Shown: piece after piece, positions 1-8,198 of the stretch
Layout of the letters: each line of letters begins with the position of its first letter
Position numbering within the stretch: position 1 is the first letter of the stretch
From: Methylophaga thalassica MP
GTDB taxonomy: Bacteria; Pseudomonadota; Gammaproteobacteria; Nitrosococcales; Methylophagaceae
NCBI RefSeq assembly: GCF_000214595.1
Contig: NZ_AFIG01000001.1
Location: 910,382 to 974,381 of the forward strand
Direction: 5' to 3'
DNA length: 64,000 nucleotides
Program-made: the position numbers and the translations under genes
Notes under the pieces: model-generated
What the model saw: the letters and a program-made list of their open reading frames with translations, nothing else
Database searches by the model: none
Told to the model about the DNA's origin: nothing

Positions 1-10
1 CGCTCCTTTC

Positions 11-274
11 GTGCTTTACAGCAGCAGTGAGGATAGCCGGGAGATTGAGGGTAATAACTTGTGGATTCATTCGAGAAAAAAAGGTGGTTCTAAAGTTTCA
101 TTCCCGTTAAACAGAGTGGTTACCTTTAATCATTTCACTCAGCGTAATAATGCGGTAGAGCTTATTACAGTTCAGGGTGATGAACTATTCTTGGAAGGAT
201 ACGAACACATGGAAGAACTCATTAGAGAGCTAGTTCAGAGTCCAGCAGGTAAACATTATGCTCTCAAAAATTGA
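11..274 (+). CDS. Hypothetical protein, integron cassette gene (5' end may lie outside window)
   Basis: A small reading frame of about 87 residues starting at a GTG at the very left edge. The same frame is open to the first base, so the true start may lie outside the window. I recognise no family. The protein is mixed charged and hydrophobic, with no signal peptide or membrane segment. It is followed after 6 bases by an attC-like site, which is the layout of a mobile integron cassette: one small promoterless gene and its recombination site. Cassette genes are usually of unknown function, so no role is assigned. Confidence 0.6.
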   Translation: MLYSSSEDSREIEGNNLWIHSRKKGGSKVSFPLNRVVTFNHFTQRNNAVELITVQGDELFLEGYEHMEELIRELVQSPAGKHYALKN

Positions 275-280
275 GTCAAA

Positions 281-337
281 ATCTAACAAAACACTGCAGC
301 CGACCGCTAACGCGTCGGCTGAATAGAAGCGTTATGT
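281..337 (+). other. attC-like integron recombination site (short, about 57 bp)
   Basis: Left core ATCTAAC fits RYYYAAC. Right core GTTATGT is a near fit to GTTRRRY, with one mismatch. Between them lies an 8-bp perfect stem, CAGCCGAC with GTCGGCTG, around CGCTAACGC, as expected for an attC hairpin. It lies between two small same-strand genes, and the next start codon is 10 bases after the right core. The crossover would fall between the G and first T of GTTATGT. Confidence 0.68.
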
Positions 338-346
338 GATTCAAGG

Positions 347-730
347 ATGACGGGCATGAGATTCCCCTTAAAAGATTCATCAAATGAGCATCCGATCCCT
401 GAGGTATGGAAACAGACGTTAGAGCAAGTCGTCATAGCAATGTGTAACGATGATTTCGAGTTGTCGAATTTTAATTCAAGTGTTCTATTGCAATCAGATG
501 ATATCGCTCAACTGAATAGGTCTAATGTATTAGGTTATGGCTGCTCTTTAGCGCCTTTATCCGAAGAAGTTTGGGAAAGATCTCGTTATCAATGGATGGA
601 TGAATATTGGGAAGTAGTCGTAGATCTATGCACAAAAGAGGAAGGGGTTAGCGATCTTGCTTTATCATGTCGCGTATTTCCATTAGAAAACAGCTTCAAG
701 TACGAGCTTGGGCTTGTATATGTTCCTTAG
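347..730 (+). CDS. Hypothetical cassette protein
   Basis: A 127-residue soluble, acidic protein with no signal peptide or membrane segment. ATG follows a CAAGG ribosome-binding site; a second ATG three codons in is also possible. Aromatic residues cluster around a WERSRYQWMDEYWEVV stretch, and the protein resembles small immunity-type or DUF proteins common in cassettes, but I do not recognise a named family with certainty. It is flanked on both sides by attC-like sites (281-337 and 746-832), so it is a complete integron cassette. It has no visible promoter of its own and is likely transcribed from upstream in the array. Confidence 0.75.
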   Translation: MTGMRFPLKDSSNEHPIPEVWKQTLEQVVIAMCNDDFELSNFNSSVLLQSDDIAQLNRSNVLGYGCSLAPLSEEVWERSRYQWMDEYWEVVVDLCTKEEGVSDLALSCRVFPLENSFKYELGLVYVP

Positions 731-745
731 TTTAAACAGGCAATC

Positions 746-832
746 ACATAACAAAGCGTTCAAAATCGTTCGCTTTGCTCACTGGGACCTTCAAAAGCTG
801 CGCCTTTTCGGCCCTTTAACGCGGCGTTAGGT
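746..832 (+). other. attC integron recombination site (about 87 bp)
   Basis: Right core GTTAGGT at 826-832 fits GTTRRRY exactly. Left core ACATAAC at 746-752 is complementary to it at 6 of 7 positions. The inner boxes also pair: GCGTTCAA near 756-763 with TTTAACGC near 815-822. The middle part is GC-rich with further pairing potential. The layout matches attC sites of the type common in chromosomal integrons of marine gammaproteobacteria. The next gene starts six bases after the right core. Confidence 0.85.
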
Positions 833-837
833 GAATC

Positions 838-1185
838 ATGACTTCGAAAGAAATTAAGCATCAAGTCGATTTAATTTTTCACAGATTAGATGAGTCTAGG
901 CGTGCGGGAGCCATTGATCTTGTTAAGGTTATAGTGGCTACGGCTTCAGTCTTGTTAACAATCTTTGTGTCTCTTTTACCGGAAGGTCAGTCCATCTCAT
1001 ACTGTGAGAACAAATACCTGTTTTTAATGAGTGTGGCCACATTGCTATCACTTCTTATTTGTATAGCTGTCGGTTTCTATCATCTGTATTACTCATTGGT
1101 GGGTGTGTTTAATGATCGGTTCGGTGAAATACGTGCAGTTCTAGATGAAAAAGATAGCGGAAAATCAAGGGGTCAGCCAACTTGA
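838..1185 (+). CDS. Small two-helix membrane protein, last cassette of the array
   Basis: A 115-residue protein starting immediately after an attC right core, so it is a cassette gene by position. Two hydrophobic segments (about residues 25-47 and 60-85) predict two transmembrane helices with short charged ends. No known domain recognised. I see no attC after its stop, so its cassette is incomplete or the array ends here; the 3' end runs into AGGGGTCAGCCA (1168-1179), whose reverse complement recurs at 3282-3293. The last residues may therefore derive from a later insertion or rearrangement. Confidence 0.7.
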   Translation: MTSKEIKHQVDLIFHRLDESRRAGAIDLVKVIVATASVLLTIFVSLLPEGQSISYCENKYLFLMSVATLLSLLICIAVGFYHLYYSLVGVFNDRFGEIRAVLDEKDSGKSRGQPT

Positions 1186-1253
1186 TTTAACCTAGCTTCT
1201 TAATCTGATGTAATAACGTAACAATAATCTTCTCACTACAAGGATGTAACGAC

Positions 1254-1480
1254 ATGGCTAGACTTCCCCGTTTGGTGTTACCCAATCAGCCTCTGCATAT
1301 ATGGCCAGTATTCTCAGTGATATTAAAGAGTCACTGGCCAAAGCTGACTGTCATCTTCATGCCTATGTCATCATCACGAATCATGTTCATTTATTCGTTC
1401 CTACTGAACACGAAGGTGCCATTAGTAAAATCAAACACTTTGACACTACTGATTGTGTAATAGAACTAGGTATGGAATAG
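1254..1480 (+). pseudogene. REP-associated tyrosine (Y1/HUH) transposase remnant
   Basis: The first 16 codons read MARLPRLVLPNQPLHI, the typical start of RAYT / IS200-like REP transposases. After a frame change near 1303 the second frame continues with a segment ending HAYVIITNHVHLF, which holds the HUH motif (His-Val-His) of Y1 transposases. About 15 residues between the two parts and all of the C-terminal half, with the catalytic tyrosine, are missing. A TAG ends the second frame at 1478-1480. The remnant marks the junction between the cassette array and the downstream genes. Confidence 0.8.
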
Positions 1481-1524
1481 TGTTTGCCGCTTTTTCTTAC
1501 AATCAAAACAGTTATAGGTACACA

Positions 1525-1755
1525 ATGGAATTAGAGTTCTTTTCAGCTTCGTTGATTAACTTAATTATTAATCTTAGCTATTCAATCATCGCGATTGTGG
1601 TCAGCGTTTATGCTTTATTTTGGGTAGATAAAAAGTTACTAAAAGAAATAGACATTGAAACAGAACTAAAAAAAGGCAATATTGCTGTCGCTATTTTTGC
1701 TTCCTCTATATTGTTGTTTGTTGCAATTGTTATTGCTTTCGGCTTTAAGGGGTGA
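1525..1755 (+). CDS. DUF350 family small membrane protein
   Basis: A 76-residue protein with two hydrophobic helices (about residues 8-31 and 50-72) joined by a charged loop. Its pattern, with WVDKKLL then EIDIETELKKGN and a Gly-Asn before the second helix, matches DUF350, a family of small inner-membrane proteins of unknown function. I chose the ATG at 1525 because an upstream GTG frame (from 1453) overlaps the transposase remnant and adds only unrelated residues. Its stop overlaps the GTG start of the next gene (GTGA), so the two are very likely translated together. Confidence 0.75.
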   Translation: MELEFFSASLINLIINLSYSIIAIVVSVYALFWVDKKLLKEIDIETELKKGNIAVAIFASSILLFVAIVIAFGFKG

Positions 1756-2600
1756 GCTCATTGTTCGCAAAGCTTAAAGCGTTTGCATTCTGGACATGCT
1801 TTCTTATTTTTGTCGTTGCTATCACGAATTTAAAAGAGAATTCACAAGATAGCGATATACAGCAAAAAATTGACATTGCGCTGCATGACTTTGACGATGA
1901 ATTAAAAGTATTCTCACCTAAAGGCCAATCTCTTCTTGTTTTACCGACAGGTGAACGATGGTCAGATGATTACATTCAGCAATTATTAAAGCCACTGTAC
2001 GACAAGAGCGGTGCATTTGCGTTCACCTATAACGACACTAAAACCATTGCCATGTCGGCTCAAGGCGTCAACCGTTCCCAGTTTTTAGTCAATGCCTTTT
2101 TAGAAGGATATCAGCCCTTTACGGTTGAAAACGTAATGATGCCACTCTATGTGCTGGCCCAAAGAAAAACGTATATGCTTGATTCCTTACAATACAGTGG
2201 GCGAGAAGAAGTGTGGCAGTCGAGTCGTGAGGCTTTTTTATTGCCTAGAGGAGATTGTGAAGATCATGCTCTTGCACTTGCTGATTGGTTAATCGAAATG
2301 AATGAAGACGCCAGAGTTGTCCTTGGCGATATGGACGGCAATGGTCATGCATGGGTTGTACTATTCAAAAATGGTAAAGAATATTTATTAGAAGCAACTA
2401 GAAAAAATAGACTCGAACGAAATAAACCCTATCCCCTTGCTAAGTTATATCCTGACTATCACCCCACTTTTATGTTTAACCGACATGGGTTTTGGATGAA
2501 TAGTGGCAGTAAATATACGACCGATTACTCTGGAAAGCACTGGGAGCACACGAGTGAGTATAGTAATGCAGCTATGCGCCGATTGAGTCCGAAAAGTTAA
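1752..2600 (+). CDS. Transglutaminase-like cysteine protease, membrane-anchored
   Basis: A 282-residue protein with an N-terminal hydrophobic segment (about residues 8-25) that is a signal anchor, so the rest should lie in the periplasm. The sequence RGDCEDHALALADWL (about residues 166-180) carries the nucleophilic cysteine of the transglutaminase-like fold, and GHAWVVLF about 30 residues later supplies the histidine; EATRK follows with the likely acidic partner region. This is the layout of bacterial transglutaminase-like cysteine proteinases. The GTG start overlaps the stop of the DUF350 gene, suggesting one membrane complex or shared role. Substrate unknown. Confidence 0.78.
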   Translation: MSSLFAKLKAFAFWTCFLIFVVAITNLKENSQDSDIQQKIDIALHDFDDELKVFSPKGQSLLVLPTGERWSDDYIQQLLKPLYDKSGAFAFTYNDTKTIAMSAQGVNRSQFLVNAFLEGYQPFTVENVMMPLYVLAQRKTYMLDSLQYSGREEVWQSSREAFLLPRGDCEDHALALADWLIEMNEDARVVLGDMDGNGHAWVVLFKNGKEYLLEATRKNRLERNKPYPLAKLYPDYHPTFMFNRHGFWMNSGSKYTTDYSGKHWEHTSEYSNAAMRRLSPKS

Positions 2601-2709
2601 CTTTTGTAGAAATCAATAGCGTCAGAATGTTTATTTAAATAGGTATATTTTAGATCTGGGTAAAACTACTTTTTTCGGCTCCCTTGATTCGGCACCTTGA
2701 GAATTTAGT

Positions 2710-3267
2710 ATGAAAATGGAAACTGACAGGCTTATTCTGCGTCAGTGGAAAAGTGAAGATTATCAACCTTATGCTGACTTATGTTCTGATGCTCATGTGA
2801 TGCGATATTTTCTCGCTCCACTTTCGCGTGAAGAGAGTGACGAGCAAGCGAATAAAATCCAAAGCCTGATTTCGGAAAGAGGCTGGGGTTTCTGGGCTGT
2901 TGAGTTGAAAGAGACTGGTCAGTTTATTGGTTTTGTCGGGCTACATAGCCAGGATGAAAATAGTGGCTTTCCTAATGCTCCGTTTATTGAAATTGGTTGG
3001 CGCTTGTCATCGGAGTTTTGGGGGTTAGGCTATGCACCTGAAGCGGCGGAAAAGGCATTAGAATTTGCATTTGAAGAGCTTAATGTTCCTTCAGTTTATG
3101 CCTTTACCACGTTGCAAAATCTTCCCTCCCAGCGAGTAATGCTGAAATTAGGAATGGTTAATACGAATCAAGATTTTAGTCATCCTAAGGTGGCTAAAGG
3201 TCATCGTCTGGAGCGACATTGTTTATATAAAATCACTCAGAAACAGTGGTTGGAAAAATCTCTATAG
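2710..3267 (+). CDS. GNAT-family N-acetyltransferase (RimJ/RimL-like)
   Basis: A 185-residue protein that starts METDRLILRQW, the hallmark opening of the RimJ/RimL-type acetyltransferases that transfer acetyl from acetyl-CoA to amino groups of proteins or small molecules. The middle has GFVGLHS and IEIGWRLSSEFWGLGYAPEA, the beta4-alpha3 region that binds the pyrophosphate of acetyl-CoA, and the end has LPSQRVMLKLGM as in the family. Full length for the family. The acceptor cannot be told from sequence. It stands alone with a 100-base gap upstream and no clear operon partner. Confidence 0.85.
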   Translation: MKMETDRLILRQWKSEDYQPYADLCSDAHVMRYFLAPLSREESDEQANKIQSLISERGWGFWAVELKETGQFIGFVGLHSQDENSGFPNAPFIEIGWRLSSEFWGLGYAPEAAEKALEFAFEELNVPSVYAFTTLQNLPSQRVMLKLGMVNTNQDFSHPKVAKGHRLERHCLYKITQKQWLEKSL

Positions 3268-3321
3268 CAAATAGTTAACAGTGGCTGACCCCTCGATCGC
3301 TCTTTATTAATAATAAGGATA

Positions 3322-3624
3322 ATGACTGTTATGACATCGCATCACCATGTTATCGTCAGGTTTCAGCTGGATAGCGAACAAGAACTGTTTGAATTGGTTA
3401 ACTTAATCAATGAGCTAGAGGAAATAGTTAAAACTTCACCAGACTTCATCTCTGCCAAGCTCCATCGAAATGTCGAAGGGACCGTGTTAATAAACTATGC
3501 TACTTGGACTTCGCCGCAAGCATATGAAAGCTTCTGGAAAGCATATGTTGTTGATACGGAGACAAACAAAAAAATTAAGTCGTACAAGCCCATGGTTGAT
3601 CAGGTATTTGTGTTGCAGCAGTAA
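3322..3624 (+). CDS. Antibiotic biosynthesis monooxygenase (ABM) domain protein
   Basis: A 100-residue single-domain protein with the dimeric alpha-beta barrel pattern of the ABM family: an N-terminal strand (VIVRFQL), a helix with ELVNLINELEEI, then SPDFISAKLHRNVEGTVLINYATWTSPQAYESFW. Most small ABM proteins are cofactor-free oxygenases or unknown enzymes acting on quinones or reactive compounds; the substrate here is not known. ATG at 3322 follows AAGGAT closely and a second ATG lies three codons later, so the exact start is uncertain. Confidence 0.7.
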   Translation: MTVMTSHHHVIVRFQLDSEQELFELVNLINELEEIVKTSPDFISAKLHRNVEGTVLINYATWTSPQAYESFWKAYVVDTETNKKIKSYKPMVDQVFVLQQ

Positions 3625-3645
3625 GACAGATAGTAAGGGTATGAA

Positions 3646-4158
3646 ATGAAGCAGATTATTTTTTTAGCTCTAATGATAATGCCGTTACTGTCATTTGCCG
3701 GACCGAGTGAGGTATTACTGTCGCTTCTCAAAACACCACCGTCGGAAAGAATTCAACTATCTTCAGAAAAACTCAATGCATTAGAGACACTTAAAAAGCT
3801 CGGCATCATCAACTCGGAGCCGGATATTGTTGCTGATTACAATCACATTTACATGGCAAACAAACAGCTGCCGATATTAGGTGGAGTGTTGCTGGCTTTA
3901 GATGATGAATATTTTGATAGCTATGTTGGCTGTTGTGTTAATCCGGGTATTGCGCTGGTTATCCATGTAGGAAAGAAAAACGCTGACGCTTTAAGGCTAA
4001 TGGAATTTGCAAAAGAAAATGCTTGCTCGGTTACACCTTTCGAGCAGGCCATTATGGCTAATGAATTAGAAGAGTCACTATTGGAGACTTCTAATAAAGA
4101 AGACATCGTGGTGCTTTCTTGTAAATTACATGATGAAGCTAATACTCAGATAGAGTAA
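3646..4158 (+). CDS. Secreted hypothetical protein
   Basis: A 170-residue protein with a clear signal peptide (Lys at position 2, hydrophobic core to about residue 16, cleavage probably after SFA at residue 18). The mature part has few motifs; two adjacent cysteines lie in YVGCCVNPG and two more later (ACSV, LSCKL), so it may be stabilised by disulfides in the periplasm. No family recognised. It follows the ABM gene by 21 bases on the same strand and may be cotranscribed. Confidence 0.6.
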   Translation: MKQIIFLALMIMPLLSFAGPSEVLLSLLKTPPSERIQLSSEKLNALETLKKLGIINSEPDIVADYNHIYMANKQLPILGGVLLALDDEYFDSYVGCCVNPGIALVIHVGKKNADALRLMEFAKENACSVTPFEQAIMANELEESLLETSNKEDIVVLSCKLHDEANTQIE

Positions 4159-4441
4159 ACAGTGGACTATGAGGTGACGTATATCTTTTTTTATCTTAGG
4201 CTGGGAAGAATAAAAGAAGAAAACGGTTTTCAATATAATTTTATTGATAGACAAACCGGTATTAGGAAAAGAAAATCAAAGCTTTAGATTTGCTGTACTT
4301 CCGTGATATGTTCTGGATAATGAGAATTTCTTGAACTGAGGCTTCAAGTAAACGGGTGGGCCAGTGAAGTTAAGCTTTATGAGAAGGATAGGAAAGTGCG
4401 AAATATCAGCATCAACTTGATTGTCCGCCTAATATTCAACT

Positions 4442-7402
4442 ATGCCAATGTCTAATAACACGTTGTTATTATCGCCCCTGCACACAGGTATACTGACATT
4501 TATCATTTCCCTGATCTTCACACTCTCATTAGCATGGTATCTGGAAACCGACTATGTTGATGACTTAGAAACACAAGCGCTCACCGATGCGACAAACTAC
4601 ACCTATCAACTCGAGTCATCGATTATCCATGAGGCATCCATCGCTTATACGCTGGCTACCTTAGTTAATTTAGATAATAGAGCTATCAACCACTTTGATG
4701 AAGTTGTCGGCACGATACTGCCTTCTTATCCTTATATCACCGATATCCTCATTGTCTCTGATGGGATTGTTCGTCAATTTTATTCAACAAGTGATGAAGC
4801 AAATTTGCAAAATAAAATTCGTTCCATACCCCCTGGCTATGGCTATATCTCTAAAAGATTAACCATTACCGGACCTTTTCCATTCAAGAATAATAAGCTC
4901 AAATTAGCTGCTCGCTTGCCTGTTTTTATCGGCGATAGTGCCGATGCAGAAAGAACACATTGGGGCTATGTTGAAGTGGGCATATCGCTTACCGACATTC
5001 TCGAAGCACAGCCACTTGAATCCATTACGGCATCAAAGTATCACTATGAACTATGGCGACAAGGCAATGGACAAGATGAGGCACAATTGATTTATGCCTC
5101 ATCAACAGCAGCTCTCAATAATGCGCTTGAATATCCAGTCAGATTATCAATGGATGAATGGCGGCTCGGCTTGGTGCCTGTTGATGGTTGGCATGATTGG
5201 TCATTAACGACCTTACATTTAACGGTTGCTATTTTAGTGAGTTCTCTATTGGCTTATCTGGCGGCCTCATTACATGTTCTGCGTCGACAAGACGTGAGTC
5301 TGCAAGCCAAACTGGCCGAAGGCAACGCTCAAATAGATATGACGCAAATGCAGCTTGAAGCCACGTTTGATGCCATTCCTGATCCTCTCTGGCTAAAAGA
5401 TATTAATGGTCTGTATATCAATTGTAATCATCGGTTTGAAGAACTTTATGGTGATGAAAAAAGTAACATCATTGGTCGTACAGACTACGATTATGTTTCT
5501 CAAGAAACAGCCGATGCTTTTCGTCATCATGATCTGAATGCAATAGAAGCAGGCGTAACACTTACCAATCAAGAATGGCTAACATTTGCTGAGGATGGTT
5601 ATCGGGGATTGTTTGAAACGGTAAAAACGCCATTACGTGATCACGACGGAAACATCGTTGGTGTTATCGGCATTGCTCGTGACATTAGCGAGCACTACAA
5701 ACACCTAGAAAAAATGCAAGAAAGTGAGATGCGTCTTCAAATCACGCTTGAGTCAACCAAAATTGGTATTTGGGAATGGGATGTCGCTGAAGATGTCTGG
5801 TTTGCATCCCCAACTTACCACACCATTTTGGGATATCCGCCAGTGCAAGGGGTAGGCGATCGAGAAAAAGAACTTGCAAAAGTTCATCCAGATGATCGAG
5901 AGATGATCAAAGGCAAAATCGGCAGTATTCTTGACCGATCTGAAACCAACTATTACTACGAAGCACGTTTACGTCATGCTGATGGTCATTATCGTTGGGT
6001 GGGGGTTCGTGGTAAAGCGGTTGAGTTTGATGAATCAGGTAAGCCCAATCGTATTGTCGGTGTTCGTATGGATATTGATGAACGACGCAAGGCTGAAGAG
6101 CAGATCAATTGGCTAGCCCACAATGATGCCTTGACCGGATTACCCAATCGTATTTCCCTAAAAAAACAATTAACAGCCGCACTGAATGCTGCAAAAGACA
6201 CAGGCGTTCAACTCGCCGTTTTGTTTATTGACCTTGATAACTTTAAAAACATTAATGATGCGCTTGGTCACAGTGTCGGTGATGCGTTATTACAAATGCT
6301 TGCTCAACGCATGCAAGAAGCACTTGAAGAAGATGCCATCGTTTCTCGACAGGGCGGTGATGAGTTTATCGCTGTGCTGCCACATACCGATACAGAACAG
6401 GCAAAGATCAGAGCAAAAGCATTGATTGATCTGTTCTCAAAACCGTGTGCAATAGAACACTATGAACTCATCGTGACGCCTTCTATCGGTATTAGTTTAT
6501 TTCCAGATGATGGTGACGACCATGACACGCTGCTCAAATGTTCAGATCTCGCCATGTACAGCGCTAAAAATGAAGGTCGCAATAATTTTCAGTTTTACTC
6601 ACAACATTTACAAGCCAATATTGAACGCACAACGGCTATTGAAGCGGCTCTGCGTCGTGCTATTGAGCAAAATGAACTCAGACTGGTTTATCAACCTCAA
6701 GTTGAGTTGAGAAGTAACCATATCACGGGTGTTGAAGCATTATTACGCTGGCAGCATCCCACGCTGGGTCATATTTCGCCTGTAGAGTTTATTCCTATTG
6801 CCGAAGATTCTGGACAGATTATTGCGATTGGTGAGTGGGTTCTTCGAACAGCTGCAAAACAAATGAAGCAATGGCTGGATAAAGGCATGCTACTTTCTGT
6901 CATCGCTGTTAATTTATCGGCATTACAATTTCGTCATCCGAATCTGTTATTCCAAATCACCAAGATTCTGGATGAAGAAGGTTTACCGCCACATTACTTG
7001 GAACTGGAACTGACAGAACGCGTGGCAATGTATAAACCTGAAGAAGCGATTGCCATTATGCAAACGTTGAATAAAAAGGGGATTCGCTTATCTATTGATG
7101 ATTTTGGTACGGGCTACTCCTCGCTGAGTTATTTAAAACGTTTTCCGATATCAAAACTTAAAATTGATCGTTCTTTTGTTAGTCATGTACAAGAAGATAG
7201 TGATGATCGAGCCATTATTTCGACCATTATTGATCTTGCGAACAATCTTGGATTAATGACTATTGCTGAGGGTGTGGAGAATGAGCAACAGCTTGAATTT
7301 CTTCGTATGCAAGGCTGTAATGAAGTACAAGGCTATTTTTTTAGTCCGCCAACCACGGCAGAGGAAATCGAGAGAATGACAAGTTGGAGCGCAGATGTAT
7401 AA
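4442..7402 (+). CDS. Membrane-bound PAS-PAS-GGDEF-EAL cyclic-di-GMP protein
   Basis: A 986-residue signalling protein. A membrane helix at about residues 15-35 and a second at about 260-280 enclose a periplasmic sensor region. Two PAS domains follow (about 305-420 and 430-555; the second with its PAC motif), then a GGDEF domain (about 565-725) with an intact RQGGDEF active site, then an EAL domain (about 740-980) with VEALLRW, ELTERVA and DDFGTGYSSLSYLKRFP motifs. Both catalytic motifs look complete, so it could make and break cyclic-di-GMP, often with one activity dominating. The periplasmic part shows no family I can name. It is a single-gene unit. Confidence 0.92.
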   Translation: MPMSNNTLLLSPLHTGILTFIISLIFTLSLAWYLETDYVDDLETQALTDATNYTYQLESSIIHEASIAYTLATLVNLDNRAINHFDEVVGTILPSYPYITDILIVSDGIVRQFYSTSDEANLQNKIRSIPPGYGYISKRLTITGPFPFKNNKLKLAARLPVFIGDSADAERTHWGYVEVGISLTDILEAQPLESITASKYHYELWRQGNGQDEAQLIYASSTAALNNALEYPVRLSMDEWRLGLVPVDGWHDWSLTTLHLTVAILVSSLLAYLAASLHVLRRQDVSLQAKLAEGNAQIDMTQMQLEATFDAIPDPLWLKDINGLYINCNHRFEELYGDEKSNIIGRTDYDYVSQETADAFRHHDLNAIEAGVTLTNQEWLTFAEDGYRGLFETVKTPLRDHDGNIVGVIGIARDISEHYKHLEKMQESEMRLQITLESTKIGIWEWDVAEDVWFASPTYHTILGYPPVQGVGDREKELAKVHPDDREMIKGKIGSILDRSETNYYYEARLRHADGHYRWVGVRGKAVEFDESGKPNRIVGVRMDIDERRKAEEQINWLAHNDALTGLPNRISLKKQLTAALNAAKDTGVQLAVLFIDLDNFKNINDALGHSVGDALLQMLAQRMQEALEEDAIVSRQGGDEFIAVLPHTDTEQAKIRAKALIDLFSKPCAIEHYELIVTPSIGISLFPDDGDDHDTLLKCSDLAMYSAKNEGRNNFQFYSQHLQANIERTTAIEAALRRAIEQNELRLVYQPQVELRSNHITGVEALLRWQHPTLGHISPVEFIPIAEDSGQIIAIGEWVLRTAAKQMKQWLDKGMLLSVIAVNLSALQFRHPNLLFQITKILDEEGLPPHYLELELTERVAMYKPEEAIAIMQTLNKKGIRLSIDDFGTGYSSLSYLKRFPISKLKIDRSFVSHVQEDSDDRAIISTIIDLANNLGLMTIAEGVENEQQLEFLRMQGCNEVQGYFFSPPTTAEEIERMTSWSADV

Positions 7403-7647
7403 GGTATTTCGCAACTATAGGTATTAAATGGATTTAAACTATTTATCCCAATATAGAGAAGCTCTAAATATTATTGAAAAGAGTATTGGAACAATCAAAA
7501 TTCAGATCACGGACTTAATTTAACGTAAAGAAAACACCTAAAAAGTGTAGCTGTTCGCGTTGATGGCGGATGCTCATACCAGGCAGCATGTCTCGGACGT
7601 TTTCACTTATCCTAAATTTTAACGTTACAAACAAAGGGGTTTTCACA

Positions 7648-8043
7648 ATGATTAAGCAAGTCGGTAATACGAAAATTAGAGAACGGCATAAACTGACATG
7701 TCATTGTGGCGCATTTGAATTATTACTTCATCTGCCCGATGGAATTGTGAATCCAAGACGATGTAATTGTTCATTGTGCAGAAGAAAGGGCGCCATTGTT
7801 GCCACAGTGGCACTGGATGGGCTAGAGATTATTAAAGGGGCAGATATGCTCAAGCTCTATCAATTTAATACGATGGTAGCGAAACATTATTTCTGTTCAA
7901 ACTGCGGTATTTATACACATCACAATCCTCGTTCTAACCCTTTAGAATATGGTTATAACGTAGGTTGCCTGGAAGACGTGAATCCTTTTGAACTGGGTAT
8001 CGTGCCCACATCAGATGGTATACATCACCCCTTAGATACATAG
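7648..8043 (+). CDS. GFA/CENP-V domain protein (glutathione-dependent formaldehyde-activating-like)
   Basis: A 131-residue protein of the GFA fold. Zinc-binding cysteines appear in TCHCGAFE, RRCNCSLCRRKG and FCSNCGIYTHH, the order seen in the family. Family members include glutathione-dependent formaldehyde-activating enzyme, but many have other substrates, so the role is only suggested; formaldehyde handling would fit a methylotroph. I chose ATG 7648 instead of an upstream frame start at 7570 because the family begins here and the extra 26 residues are unlike it. Confidence 0.82.
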   Translation: MIKQVGNTKIRERHKLTCHCGAFELLLHLPDGIVNPRRCNCSLCRRKGAIVATVALDGLEIIKGADMLKLYQFNTMVAKHYFCSNCGIYTHHNPRSNPLEYGYNVGCLEDVNPFELGIVPTSDGIHHPLDT

Positions 8044-8198
8044 TTTCATCACAAAACAATCAATGGGTACAGAGTGTTTGATTCTGAACACTAAAATTCA
8101 TAACACTTGTTGAAAAAGAACGGCATAATATTGCAGGCTTGTATCTGGTCCAGGCCCTGACTTTCAAGTCATTTCGCATTTAATCATTGGAACATCGA

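Noticed and set aside
7429-7524. A 31-codon frame (MDLNYLSQYREALNIIEKS) after the GGDEF-EAL gene
   Set aside because: Too short, no RBS of note and no recognised family; could be a gene remnant but cannot be supported.
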